A stretch of 32,407 bases of DNA, from the NCBI GenBank assembly GCA_015655115.1, contig JAATFQ010000184.1:1-32407 (forward strand). The letters run 5' to 3'. Shown piece after piece: positions 1-7,099 of this stretch. Positions within the stretch are counted from its first letter, which is position 1, and each line of letters begins with the position of its first letter. Position numbers and translations under genes: made by a program. The notes beneath the pieces were generated by a model. The model worked only from the letters and a program-made list of their open reading frames with translations. It was not told where the DNA came from and ran no database searches. The stretch is from Sphingobacteriales bacterium. GTDB taxonomy: Bacteria > Bacteroidota > Bacteroidia > Sphingobacteriales > Sphingobacteriaceae.

Positions 1-445
1 AATAAACCGGAACCTTTGAAAGTGGAATAAAAGCAAGGCCTGAGGTAACATTCATTATTACATCGGGAGAAGTAAGCTTCAGGAAGAGTTCTGCCAGATG
101 CAAGGGTGCATTAATATTGATCGCAATCTCCTCGCTGGCTTTTGTATAAAATCCATCTGCGGAAACATCGATCCAGTTCTGGATGCCAGCATTATTGACC
201 AGTACGTTCAGGTCTGGGTGGTTTTCGGCAATCCAACTGAAAAGCTCGGTGCGATGGGTTTCACTAGAAATATCGCATGCCTTAGTGATGACACCCGGGA
301 ACTTTTCGGTCGCTTCTTTCAATGCCTCTTCCCGTCTTCCACAAATAATCACGGTATTGCCATCTTTGATGAACCTTTCGGAAAGCCCCAGGCCAATGCC
401 CGAAGCCCCGCCAGTAATAAGTATTTTATTGTTTGATTGTTTCAT
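1..445 (-). CDS. SDR-family oxidoreductase (DltE-like), 3' end cut by window edge
   Basis: Partial gene of at least 148 codons running off the left edge of the window. Read on the minus strand from the ATG at 445, the protein begins MKQSNNKILITGGASGIG, which holds the Rossmann nucleotide-binding motif TGxxxGIG at residues 11-18. It continues with an NNAG motif and an N-V-T-S-G segment at the expected catalytic-serine strand. This layout is that of classical short-chain dehydrogenases/reductases, closest from memory to the DltE-like group, which are NAD(P)-dependent and cytoplasmic. The substrate cannot be inferred. The start is well fixed, because the ATG at 450 runs directly into a stop. The catalytic YxxxK lies beyond the window, so completeness cannot be judged. 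A small palindromic element sits just upstream (462-478). Confidence 0.85.
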   Translation of the reverse strand, partial: MKQSNNKILITGGASGIGLGLSERFIKDGNTVIICGRREEALKEATEKFPGVITKACDISSETHRTELFSWIAENHPDLNVLVNNAGIQNWIDVSADGFYTKASEEIAININAPLHLAELFLKLTSPDVIMNVTSGLAFIPLSKVPVY

Positions 446-461
446 GACATTTTTGATTTCA

Positions 462-478
462 GTTGGTCTTAGTCCAAC
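462..478. promoter_or_regulatory. Near-palindrome GTTGG-N7-CCAAC upstream of the SDR gene
   Basis: Five-base arms GTTGG and CCAAC are separated by 7 bases, 16 bases upstream of the SDR start codon. A run of six T follows on the plus strand. It could be an operator for the SDR gene or a weak hairpin. No plus-strand gene lies upstream that would need a terminator. Confidence 0.3.
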
Positions 479-510
479 AGTTTTTTATTAATAAAAAAAT
501 AAAGACAGGT

Positions 511-792
511 CTATGGAACCAGCCGATATCTTTCAGGCTTGGTTTTGGTCCTATCTATCATTCCTCTTGCCTCCAGGTCAAGCTTTACCGTCTCGCCGTA
601 CCACTGCACACCGCCATCAAAAGTATCTTTCACGTTTTGGTATAGTGTTTCCATCAATTCCGTATGCGTAGGTTGCCCTTCTGACAAAATAGCTAAGATC
701 TCTTTTTTAATGAGTTCGTATTTCTCTAATGAGATTTTCTTGTTGATTTTATTCGGATCAGGATGAAGCGTCTGAATGGTTTCTCCTTTCAT
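511..792 (-). CDS. Small conserved protein of unknown function (DUF6958-like)
   Basis: A 93-residue protein if started at the ATG at 792 (MKGETIQTLHPDPNK). The frame stays open upstream to 879, but those 29 residues look like non-coding translation, so the internal ATG is preferred. The protein is soluble and rich in Lys and Glu, with a helical centre and a C-terminal stretch around VQWYGETVKLDLEARG. It has no signal peptide or membrane segment. From memory it resembles a small Bacteroidota/Proteobacteria family annotated as DUF6958, in which the VQWYGETVKLDLEA block is strongly conserved. The helix pattern could suit a small winged-helix fold, but that is only a guess. It lies between the SDR gene (65 bp downstream) and the divergent Crp/Fnr gene. 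Confidence 0.6.
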   Translation of the reverse strand: MKGETIQTLHPDPNKINKKISLEKYELIKKEILAILSEGQPTHTELMETLYQNVKDTFDGGVQWYGETVKLDLEARGMIDRTKTKPERYRLVP

Positions 793-932
793 TGTATTTG
801 CTTTGATCAAACTTACAAAATAATTTTGTGATGAAACCATCATGATCTTACAGATCACAAACAGAAATGAAAAGATCATAATAGCTTCATAACCTTAAAA
901 AAACAATTATTTACTGATGAAAATGCGGACTA

Positions 933-955
933 CATAAAAATCAAGTTAATTTATG
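933..955. promoter_or_regulatory. Inverted repeat CATAAA-N11-TTTATG between divergent genes
   Basis: Perfect six-base inverted repeat in the 248-bp region between the divergent DUF6958-like gene (start 792) and the Crp/Fnr gene (start 1041). The dyad is AT-rich and could be a regulator site for either gene. Chance occurrence is possible at this base composition. Confidence 0.25.
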
Positions 956-972
956 AGTTGTCGATTTCGATT

Positions 973-986
973 TTGACCTTCGTCAA
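973..986. promoter_or_regulatory. FNR-box-like palindrome TTGAC-N4-GTCAA
   Basis: The sequence TTGACCTTCGTCAA is a perfect 5-4-5 palindrome. It matches the length and spacing of FNR/ANR/DNR boxes (TTGAT-N4-ATCAA), with C/G in place of T/A at the inner positions. It lies 54 bases upstream of the ATG of a Crp/Fnr-family regulator, which suggests autoregulation. It could also serve the downstream ilvD through a shared transcript. Confidence 0.5.
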
Positions 987-1040
987 TGTTTTTTAGAAGT
1001 TTTTGCTGCAACTTTGATTCTTAGTTACGTAATAGAGATA

Positions 1041-1610
1041 ATGACAACGGTGCTTGCAGATTTAATACAAAAAATAACCGCCCTGAATGCAGAGCAATTA
1101 GTAGCTGTTGTTTCCTGCTTTAAACCTTTAATGGTAGACAAGCATGAGAATTTATTGGAACAAGGCGTCGTAGCCGACAAGCTGTTTTTTATTAATAAGG
1201 GTTGCCTCAGGTTATACTACAGCAGTGAGGATCATAGTACAGCCACGCGGTTCATGGCATTTGAGCATACCTTTTTAACGTCGATAGTAAGTTTCATTTC
1301 CAGGGAGCCTTCTCCTGAATACATTCAGGCAGTGGAAAAATCGGAACTACTGGTTATTTCTCATCATGACTTCTTTAATTTAAGGGCGACGATTCCTGCA
1401 TGGGACAAAATATATATTTATATTCTGGAATACGGACTGACGGTGATCAATTCCAGGCTCAGCAGTCTCCTCACTCAAAATGCCACAGAACGTTATAGGG
1501 ACCTGCTCAAAAACAATCCCGAACTTATTCAACGGTTATCAAACACCAATTTAGCAGCCTACCTGAATATATCGCCGGAAACGCTGAGCAGGCTAAAGTC
1601 GCAGATATAG
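1041..1610 (+). CDS. Crp/Fnr-family transcriptional regulator
   Basis: A 189-residue protein from the ATG at 1041. A TTG at 1014 extends the frame by nine residues without support. The N-terminal ~120 residues follow the cyclic-nucleotide-binding beta-roll pattern (ENLLEQGVVADKLFFINKGCLRLYY, broken here as ENLLEQG followed by LFFINKG). A long dimerisation helix follows, and the C-terminal helix-turn-helix ends in NISPETLSRLKSQI. This short form is common in Bacteroidota, where such proteins usually lack the cAMP-contacting residues and sense other signals. No Cys cluster for a 4Fe-4S centre is visible, so true FNR-type oxygen sensing is unlikely. An FNR-like palindrome at 973-986 is a candidate self-operator. 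ilvD begins 40 bp downstream on the same strand and may be co-transcribed. Confidence 0.88.
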   Translation: MTTVLADLIQKITALNAEQLVAVVSCFKPLMVDKHENLLEQGVVADKLFFINKGCLRLYYSSEDHSTATRFMAFEHTFLTSIVSFISREPSPEYIQAVEKSELLVISHHDFFNLRATIPAWDKIYIYILEYGLTVINSRLSSLLTQNATERYRDLLKNNPELIQRLSNTNLAAYLNISPETLSRLKSQI

Positions 1611-1650
1611 TGATTGCAACAGATTCAGAGAGATAAAATAAACACCTAAC

Positions 1651-3339
1651 ATGAGAAGTGACGAAGTAAAAAAAGGACATCAAAGAACACCACATAGATC
1701 ATTATTCAGAGCTACAGGATTAAAAGATGAAGATTTTGGAAAACCTTTTATTGGTGTAGCAAATTCATTTATAGAAATTATCCCGGGCCACTTTTTTTTG
1801 AATAAAGTAGCTGACATAATCAAAGAGGAGATACGGGCAAATGGATGTGTTCCATTTGAATTTAATACCATTGGTGTTGATGATGGCATTGCCATGGGAC
1901 ACGATGGAATGCTGTATTCATTGCCAAGCAGAGAGCTTATTGCAAATTCAATAGAAACCGTAATGAATGCGCACAAACTCGATGCGATGATCGCAATACC
2001 GAACTGTGATAAGATAGTCCCGGGTATGATCATGGGTGCGCTGAGGGTTAATGTACCCACAATTTTTGTTAGCGGCGGACCAATGGCAAAGGGTTATAAA
2101 AAAGATGGGACACCAATCGACCTGGCAACTGCATTTGAAGCTGTAGGGAAACATGAAGCTGGAAAGATGAGCGATGAAGAGCTACTGGATATTGAATGCA
2201 ATGCCTGCCCAAGCGGAGGAAGCTGTTCGGGCATGTTTACAGCAAACTCTATGAATACCTTAATGGAAGCAATGGGAATTGCACTGCCAGGAAACGGAAC
2301 TATACTGGCTCAAACGCCCGACCGTGAAGCGCTTTACCGAAAAGCTGCTAAACGAATTTGTGAAATAGCAAAAAATGAGGCTACAGGTGAGAAATTTAAG
2401 CTGAAAAACATACTCAATGAAAATGCCGTAAAAAATGCATTTGCCGTTGATATGGCGATGGGCGGAAGCACCAATACGGTTTTACATATGCTGGCGATTG
2501 CAAATGAAGCGGATGTAAATTTTCAATTGAAAGACATCAATGAGATCTCTAAAAATGTCTCCCATATTGCTAAAATCTCTCCAAGCCTGTCAACGGTTCA
2601 TATGGAGGATATTAATAGTGCTGGTGGAGTAAATGCTGTGATGAAGGAGATGACAAAAAGAGGGAATAATGTCCTGATAGATAATCTGACGATCAGCGGA
2701 GAAACCTTGTTGGAGAAAATTGCAGATGCGCAAATCAAGGATGAAAATATTATCCGTACGGTAGATAATCCATATAGCCAGGTTGGCGGATTGGCTATCC
2801 TTTACGGGAACCTTGCTGAGGAAGGTGCTGTCATCAAAACAGCGGGCCTTACGGGTGCAAGGGTATTTACTGGGAAAGCTGTATGTTATGATGGCCAGGA
2901 TGAAGCTGTTGCAGGCATCCTGATGAAGGAAGTAAAAGCGGGTGATGTTGTAGTGATCAGATATGAAGGCCCAAAAGGCGGTCCGGGTATGCAGGAGATG
3001 TTAACACCTACAAGTTTGATCATGGGCATGGGGCTGGGAAGTTCTGTTGCACTGATTACAGATGGAAGATTTAGCGGAGCAACAAGAGGTGCCTCAATCG
3101 GTCATGTCTCTCCTGAGGCAGGGGAAGGCGGTATGATCGGTTTACTCAAAGACGGTGATGAGATCCATATCGATGTTGATAATTACATCCTGTCAGTCAA
3201 TTTAAGCGATGAAGAAATTACAAAACGGAAAGCAGAATTCATTCCAGTCAAGAAAATTTTGAACTCAAGGTGGTTAAGTCAATATAGGGCATTGGTGACA
3301 AATGCAAGCCAGGGAGCAGTTTTAAGAACAGATTTTTAA
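1651..3339 (+). CDS. ilvD: Dihydroxy-acid dehydratase
   Basis: A 562-residue, full-length IlvD/Edd-family dehydratase that converts 2,3-dihydroxy-isovalerate or -methylvalerate to the 2-keto acid in valine, leucine and isoleucine synthesis. Fe-S and Mg ligands are visible. C119 lies in PNCDK, with D120 and the carboxylatable K121. C192 lies in [18 protein letters not shown], and the [13 protein letters not shown] block has D78. The C-terminal GRFSGATRG motif carries the catalytic Ser. One position that is Cys in the E. coli enzyme (CPTCGSC) is Gly here. From memory the sequence is closer to IlvD of Campylobacterota and Clostridia than to the usual Bacteroidota enzyme. The gene stands alone, away from ilvB, ilvN, ilvC or leu genes, directly behind a Crp/Fnr regulator. 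This suggests a second, horizontally acquired or sugar-acid-acting copy. Confidence 0.93.
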   Translation: MRSDEVKKGHQRTPHRSLFRATGLKDEDFGKPFIGVANSFIEIIPGHFFLNKVADIIKEEIRANGCVPFEFNTIGVDDGIAMGHDGMLYSLPSRELIANSIETVMNAHKLDAMIAIPNCDKIVPGMIMGALRVNVPTIFVSGGPMAKGYKKDGTPIDLATAFEAVGKHEAGKMSDEELLDIECNACPSGGSCSGMFTANSMNTLMEAMGIALPGNGTILAQTPDREALYRKAAKRICEIAKNEATGEKFKLKNILNENAVKNAFAVDMAMGGSTNTVLHMLAIANEADVNFQLKDINEISKNVSHIAKISPSLSTVHMEDINSAGGVNAVMKEMTKRGNNVLIDNLTISGETLLEKIADAQIKDENIIRTVDNPYSQVGGLAILYGNLAEEGAVIKTAGLTGARVFTGKAVCYDGQDEAVAGILMKEVKAGDVVVIRYEGPKGGPGMQEMLTPTSLIMGMGLGSSVALITDGRFSGATRGASIGHVSPEAGEGGMIGLLKDGDEIHIDVDNYILSVNLSDEEITKRKAEFIPVKKILNSRWLSQYRALVTNASQGAVLRTDF

Positions 3340-3360
3340 TTACAAAATATCAGAATAAAA

Positions 3361-3397
3361 TAAGGGACAAGCACATCACTTGATAGCTTATCCCTTA
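3361..3397 (+). terminator. Hairpin terminator after ilvD
   Basis: Arms TAAGGGA and TCCCTTA, extended by AAGC/GCTT across one mismatch, form a stem starting 22 bases after the ilvD stop. A T-rich stretch follows. It lies between convergent genes and may serve both. Confidence 0.55.
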
Positions 3398-3441
3398 CCT
3401 ATTTACATTCTTTTTCTTGGATGAAATCTATCAGCGTTATT

Positions 3442-4311
3442 TTATAAGAAACTCGCCAATAATAATGGTCCACTGATGATCTTCACCGTTCCGTCAATAT
3501 ATAGGATTTTGAGCGAAGTTATCTTTATTGAATTTATATTTTTTGAGAGGAAAAGATTATCATAACTTTTTGAAGTTGTTTTATTAAAATTAATTGGACC
3601 AATTGCTTTTACTGTTTTGGTGGCAACAGGATTCTTTACTGCATTTACTGCACTAATTGTGATATAAATGTATTTAATTTTTTTCCATGACATATTCATA
3701 AAAGTCGCACGGAAACCAGTAACATAATCTTTATCATTAACGTTGATTTTGAAACCCCATATTCCAATACCGCTCTTTTTAGCTGCAAAAAGCTTATATC
3801 GTACTATCTCATCTACTGTAATTTGGGATGGATCGTCCCCATAGGTTGCGCATTGAACCGAAAACTCTGGATAAGCTAGTATAGTATAAACGTCCAGACG
3901 CTGCGATTCACTTTTAGGCTCGCCTAAAAGTTGTATAATATCACTCCGGGTAAAATTAAGACGTACCATATCATTAAAATCAGAAGAAATTTTATAAGAA
4001 TATAAATAGCTTTTCTTATCAATATATTTTAATGAATTCAATACACTAAGTGAATCTTTACCAAGCATTATAACCGGTTTATAGGATAATGGCTGATATA
4101 ACATAATTGTTTCATCCTTGTCATTAAGTATGTCTGATCCTAAAAACTTATATCCTGTAGCATCCTTGTATTGTTGTAAGGTTTTTACCCGGGAAGTATC
4201 AACAGGAAATGGACTGCCATCGAGATTAAAAGCATTAAATCTGTCCTGGGCATTTGTAATGGATACAATTGCGATAAATACCAAGATAAGGAGATATTTG
4301 AGTATGTTCAT
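3442..4311 (-). CDS. Secreted protein of unknown function
   Basis: A 289-residue protein from the ATG at 4311. The frame is open to 4341, but the signal peptide begins at MNILKYLLILVFIAIVSITNAQ, which fixes the start. The peptide ends in a typical A-Q cleavage site, so the product is periplasmic or surface-exposed. Two regions can be distinguished. The middle contains FTRSDIIQLLGEPKSES, a pattern reminiscent of SmpA/OmlA-like folds (weak). The C-terminal ~100 residues contain KIKYIYITISAVNAV, then AIGPI and YIDGT. That beta-rich arrangement recalls a C-terminal domain in some Bacteroidota surface proteins. I do not recognise a defined family. The gene is convergent with ilvD and has no obvious operon partner. 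Confidence 0.7.
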   Translation of the reverse strand: MNILKYLLILVFIAIVSITNAQDRFNAFNLDGSPFPVDTSRVKTLQQYKDATGYKFLGSDILNDKDETIMLYQPLSYKPVIMLGKDSLSVLNSLKYIDKKSYLYSYKISSDFNDMVRLNFTRSDIIQLLGEPKSESQRLDVYTILAYPEFSVQCATYGDDPSQITVDEIVRYKLFAAKKSGIGIWGFKINVNDKDYVTGFRATFMNMSWKKIKYIYITISAVNAVKNPVATKTVKAIGPINFNKTTSKSYDNLFLSKNINSIKITSLKILYIDGTVKIISGPLLLASFL

Positions 4312-4515
4312 AGTGATTACTAATTTCCTCGAAGGTAACATTTTTTGTAGTTACGCCACTGGATTAATAATTATCGCACAGGCTTTCAGCAATATATTGC
4401 ATCGTACCTGAAGATCATCCCAGAATCACTAAGCAGAATACGTAAGAATATAGCCATGAATGTGTATTTTATTGAATCCCCTGTTGAGTCTCACGGAGGA
4501 GCAGATTTAATTCAT

Positions 4516-4881
4516 CTACTTATTACAATTAATAATTCGGTCCCGGTGTTGTAAGCCCCATTCTGCAATACTCTCCGTTAAATCTTTTAAAGACGTACCG
4601 TATTCGGAAAGTTCATAAGTTACAGAAAGAGGCTTGCTTTGGGAAACTTTTCTGTTAATCAACCCATTTATTTCCAGGTCTTTTAATTCCCTGCTAAGCA
4701 CTTTACCCGAAATACCATTTACGTCTTTTAACAATTCTGAATACCGCATAGGCCTGTAACAGAGACGCGCAAGGATTGATACTTTCCATTTACCACTTAA
4801 GATATCCATCGTATCATCAATGGCACGAATCTTTTTAGCACAATCGCTAAATGGCGGATAATCTGAAATCTCTTTTTCCAT
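4516..4881 (-). CDS. HxlR-family winged-helix regulator
   Basis: A 121-residue protein from the ATG at 4881 (MEKEISDYPPFSDCAKKI). Two further upstream codons are open, but only with a TTG. The conserved family Cys is C14, followed by the HxlR core: DILSGKWKVSILARL, then RYSELLKDVNGISGKVLSRELKDLE as the recognition helix, then the wing and a C-terminal dimer helix ending in ESIAEWG. In the family, the N-terminal Cys often senses electrophiles, quinones or disulfide stress and controls a neighbouring reductase. Here a nitroreductase is divergently encoded 111 bp away, and three to four GTTAC/GTCAC repeats fill the space between them. The first repeat ends only 8 bases before this start codon, so autorepression is likely. 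Confidence 0.92.
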   Translation of the reverse strand: MEKEISDYPPFSDCAKKIRAIDDTMDILSGKWKVSILARLCYRPMRYSELLKDVNGISGKVLSRELKDLEINGLINRKVSQSKPLSVTYELSEYGTSLKDLTESIAEWGLQHRDRIINCNK

Positions 4882-4888
4882 ATACAAA

Positions 4889-4950
4889 GGTTACTTTAAT
4901 GTCACATAGGTTACTCGGATGTCACCGTTACTTATTGTCACAAAGTTACT
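4889..4950. promoter_or_regulatory. Array of HxlR-type operator repeats (GTTAC-N5/6-GTCAC, three copies plus a half)
   Basis: GTTAC occurs at 4890, 4910, 4927 and 4945, and GTCAC at 4901, 4921 and 4937. Together they give three units of GTTAC-N6-GTCAC, GTTAC-N6-GTCAC and GTTAC-N5-GTCAC, plus a fourth half-site. The first two units are exactly 20 bp apart. GTTAC pairs imperfectly with GTCAC as an inverted repeat, in keeping with a dimeric winged-helix protein. The array fills the space between hxlR and the nitroreductase promoter. Confidence 0.65.
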
Positions 4951-4968
4951 TATTAACCGCAGGTAATC

Positions 4969-4976
4969 TACATTTG
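4969..4976 (+). promoter_or_regulatory. Bacteroidota -7 box of the nitroreductase promoter
   Basis: TACATTTG is a perfect match to TAnnTTTG, 16 bases before the nitroreductase ATG. No TTTG sits at the -33 position. That region is instead close to the last GTTAC repeat, which suggests a regulator-dependent promoter. Confidence 0.55.
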
Positions 4977-4992
4977 TAAAAAAATAAAGAAC

Positions 4993-5691
4993 ATGAGTTT
5001 ACTTGAAGATTTACAGTGGCGCTACGCCACAAAAAAAATGAATGGAGCAAAAATCCCTCAGGAAAAATTGGATTATATTTTAGAAGCTGCACGTATGGCG
5101 CCGTCTTCGTCCGGCTTACAGCAGTATAAAGTCATTGTCATCTCGGATAAGGCGTTGCTGGAAAGAATACAAGGTATTGCGTATAACCAAAGCCAAATTA
5201 CAGATTGTTCACATTTGCTGGTATTTGCAGCATGGGATGGTTATAGTGATGAACGAATCTCCAAAGTATTTAATTATGTGATGGATGAACGTGGCTTGCC
5301 GCACAGCACAATGGACGGTTACAAAGGGATTATCATGGACCTTTATGAGAAATCAGGTCAGGAATGGCAGGCACATCATGCGGCAAAACAGAGTTATATC
5401 TCGCTGGCTATGGCAATTGCTGCTGCGGCAGAACAAAAAGTGGATGCCACACCGATAGAAGGCTTTCTACCGGAAAAGCTAGATGAACTCTTAAAGTTAA
5501 AGGACAATGGCTACAGAAGTACGGTGATTTTACCTTTAGGCTACCGGGAAACTGAGCAGGACTGGCTGGTGAATATGAAAAAAGTACGTACGCCCAGAGA
5601 AGCCTTTGTTACCGAAATGACTATCGCCGATGCTGCAGAGATGGTTGAGCTTCCAATGGAACAAAATCTTGATGTTTTCATTCAGAAATAA
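4993..5691 (+). CDS. NAD(P)H-dependent nitroreductase-family flavoenzyme
   Basis: A 232-residue protein of the FMN-dependent nitroreductase (NfsB/NfnB) superfamily. It starts MSLLEDLQWRYATKKM, with the FMN-phosphate-contacting Arg (R10) and a following Lys. The second FMN motif, APSSSGLQQYKV, lies at residues 36-46. The C-terminal half contains the GYRSTVILPLGYR strand and a K-x-R-x-P-R-E-A-F segment, as is usual for the family. These cytoplasmic homodimers reduce nitro compounds, quinones or enones with NAD(P)H. About 25 residues follow the usual family end, which is slightly long. The gene is divergent from an HxlR regulator across an operator array. By analogy with HxlR/nitroreductase pairs, it is probably induced by electrophile or quinone stress. 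The physiological substrate is unknown. Confidence 0.92.
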   Translation: MSLLEDLQWRYATKKMNGAKIPQEKLDYILEAARMAPSSSGLQQYKVIVISDKALLERIQGIAYNQSQITDCSHLLVFAAWDGYSDERISKVFNYVMDERGLPHSTMDGYKGIIMDLYEKSGQEWQAHHAAKQSYISLAMAIAAAAEQKVDATPIEGFLPEKLDELLKLKDNGYRSTVILPLGYRETEQDWLVNMKKVRTPREAFVTEMTIADAAEMVELPMEQNLDVFIQK

Positions 5692-5992
5692 ATCGTTGTA
5701 GCTGCGAAAAGCTTAACAGGTTGCCTCAGATCTGCCAATACAGTTGAAAACTTTGGCGCCTGTTTTGCAGTTAGACAGTCTCAAAATAAATTTACGGACA
5801 GATATTAGAAGTCAGTTTAAAAATATAAATTTAGCGACTATGGTGATATGATAGTGGTTTTATGCTTAAGTTTATATGAGGCTGCAGATTTCAATATCAC
5901 ACGCTAAATGAAAAGAATTTTGATAACCGATATGTTGGTACGCAATCTATATTCATGGCCACATAAAGCACAGATAATTGATATTCATTTAT
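5692..5992. other. Intergenic region of about 300 bp, no gene recognised
   Basis: The stretch between the nitroreductase and the patatin gene shows no convincing hairpin terminator, promoter consensus or conserved frame. A 42-codon frame starts at an ATG at 5908 and ends at 6036 inside the next gene. It has no recognisable features. Confidence 0.5.
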
Positions 5993-6964
5993 ATGGCTGC
6001 ACCGAACAAACGTTCAAAGAAAAAACCATTAGTTAAAGATCAAATGAGAACACTTGTAATATCGGGCGGTGGAAGCAAAGGCGCGTTTGCAGGTGGTGTA
6101 TCTGAATATCTGTTGCGCAATGCTGGAAAAGACTATGATCTTTTTGTAGGAAGCTCAACTGGTAGCCTGCTTGTACCCTTCCTCGCCATCGGCGATATCG
6201 AAAGGATCAAAAGGCTGTATACCAGCATCAGTCAGTCGGATATTTTTACCGTCTGCCCCTTTATCGTCAAGCGCAAAAATGGTGAGGTAAAACTGCGCAT
6301 GAACCATCTTGGGATTATTATGCAATTTATCAAAAAACAGAAGACGCTTGGCGATAGTAGTGCTCTGAGAACACTGATTAGTAAAAACTTTAAGCTAGCG
6401 GATTTTGAACGGATAAAAGCGCTAAAAAAAGAGGTAGTTGTCACGGTAGCCAACTTAACGACTCAGATGATCGAGTATAAATCATCAAATGAATGCAGCT
6501 ATGAAGAGTTCTGTGACTGGATGTGGGCGTCTTGTAATCTATCTCCCTTGATGAGCCTTTTCCAAAAGGACGGTAACGACTACGCCGACGGTGGCTTTGG
6601 CAATCTGATCCCTGTGCAGGAGGCCATTTTAAAGGGTGCCACGGAGATAGATACGATCGTCCTCCGTCAGGAAAAAGTGGTCTATAATAGTCCGCCTTTG
6701 CAGAATGCAATCGAGGTATTTGCAAGAACCAGCGACTTTATGCTTAACCAAATCGCAAACGACGACTTGATTATCTCCAAGCTGGAAGCAGCAAACAGGA
6801 ACGTGAAAATTAGCTTTTATTATATCAACAGGGAACTTACGTCACATTCTTTTGTCTTCGACAATGAGGAAATGAGCAAATGGTGGCAGGAAGGACTGGA
6901 GCTCTTCAGCCAGCGGGAATGCAAAACTCATCTGCTGGAGGGGAAGACACTGCTTGCAAAATGA
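5993..6964 (+). CDS. Patatin-like phospholipase
   Basis: A 323-residue protein from the ATG at 5993. An in-frame TTG at 5978 is unlikely, and an ATG at 6044 just before the core (MRTLVISGGGSKG) is a serious alternative. The patatin signature is complete. The oxyanion loop GGGSKG is at residues 25-30, the nucleophile elbow G-S-S-T-G has S55, and the catalytic Asp is D199 in the DGG motif. The enzyme would be a Ser-Asp dyad lipid acyl hydrolase. There is no signal peptide, so it acts in the cytoplasm or at the inner face of the membrane. The ~17 residues before the core are strongly basic. It stands alone between the nitroreductase and an SDR gene, with no regulator or effector-type neighbour that would suggest an anti-phage role. 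Confidence 0.88.
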   Translation: MAAPNKRSKKKPLVKDQMRTLVISGGGSKGAFAGGVSEYLLRNAGKDYDLFVGSSTGSLLVPFLAIGDIERIKRLYTSISQSDIFTVCPFIVKRKNGEVKLRMNHLGIIMQFIKKQKTLGDSSALRTLISKNFKLADFERIKALKKEVVVTVANLTTQMIEYKSSNECSYEEFCDWMWASCNLSPLMSLFQKDGNDYADGGFGNLIPVQEAILKGATEIDTIVLRQEKVVYNSPPLQNAIEVFARTSDFMLNQIANDDLIISKLEAANRNVKISFYYINRELTSHSFVFDNEEMSKWWQEGLELFSQRECKTHLLEGKTLLAK

Positions 6965-7009
6965 TAATATAGTTATCTGATCCAGTACTTTGAATGCCAG
7001 CCTTAATTT

Positions 7010-7047
7010 GGCCCGTTAAACAAAGAAAAATAGGTCCGCTAAACAAA
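7010..7047 (+). promoter_or_regulatory. AraC-type direct repeat operator upstream of the SDR gene
   Basis: GGCCCGTTAAACAAA (7010-7024) and GGTCCGCTAAACAAA (7033-7047) agree at 13 of 15 positions and are 23 bp apart, about two helical turns. Tandem direct repeats just upstream of the -33 region are the usual layout of an AraC-family activator site. An AraC gene lies directly after the SDR gene. Confidence 0.6.
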
Positions 7048-7068
7048 ATACAGAGTTGTATAGCCATC

Positions 7069-7076
7069 TACATTTG
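7069..7076 (+). promoter_or_regulatory. Bacteroidota -7 box of the SDR promoter
   Basis: TACATTTG matches TAnnTTTG exactly, 23 bases upstream of the SDR ATG. There is no TTTG at -33. The AraC-type direct repeat ends 21 bases upstream, which is where an activator would replace the missing element. Confidence 0.55.
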
Positions 7077-7099
7077 TTGAACAAAAAAAACATTTAAAA

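Noticed and set aside
5908..6036. 42-codon frame MKRILITDM... before and into the patatin gene
   Set aside because: It has an ATG but no recognisable domain and no conserved spacing. It matters only if the patatin really starts at 6044, which would leave room for it.
5993..6964. Patatin as a CBASS-type anti-phage effector
   Set aside because: No nucleotide cyclase, HORMA, TRIP13 or ubiquitin-like gene is nearby. The flanks are a nitroreductase and an SDR gene.
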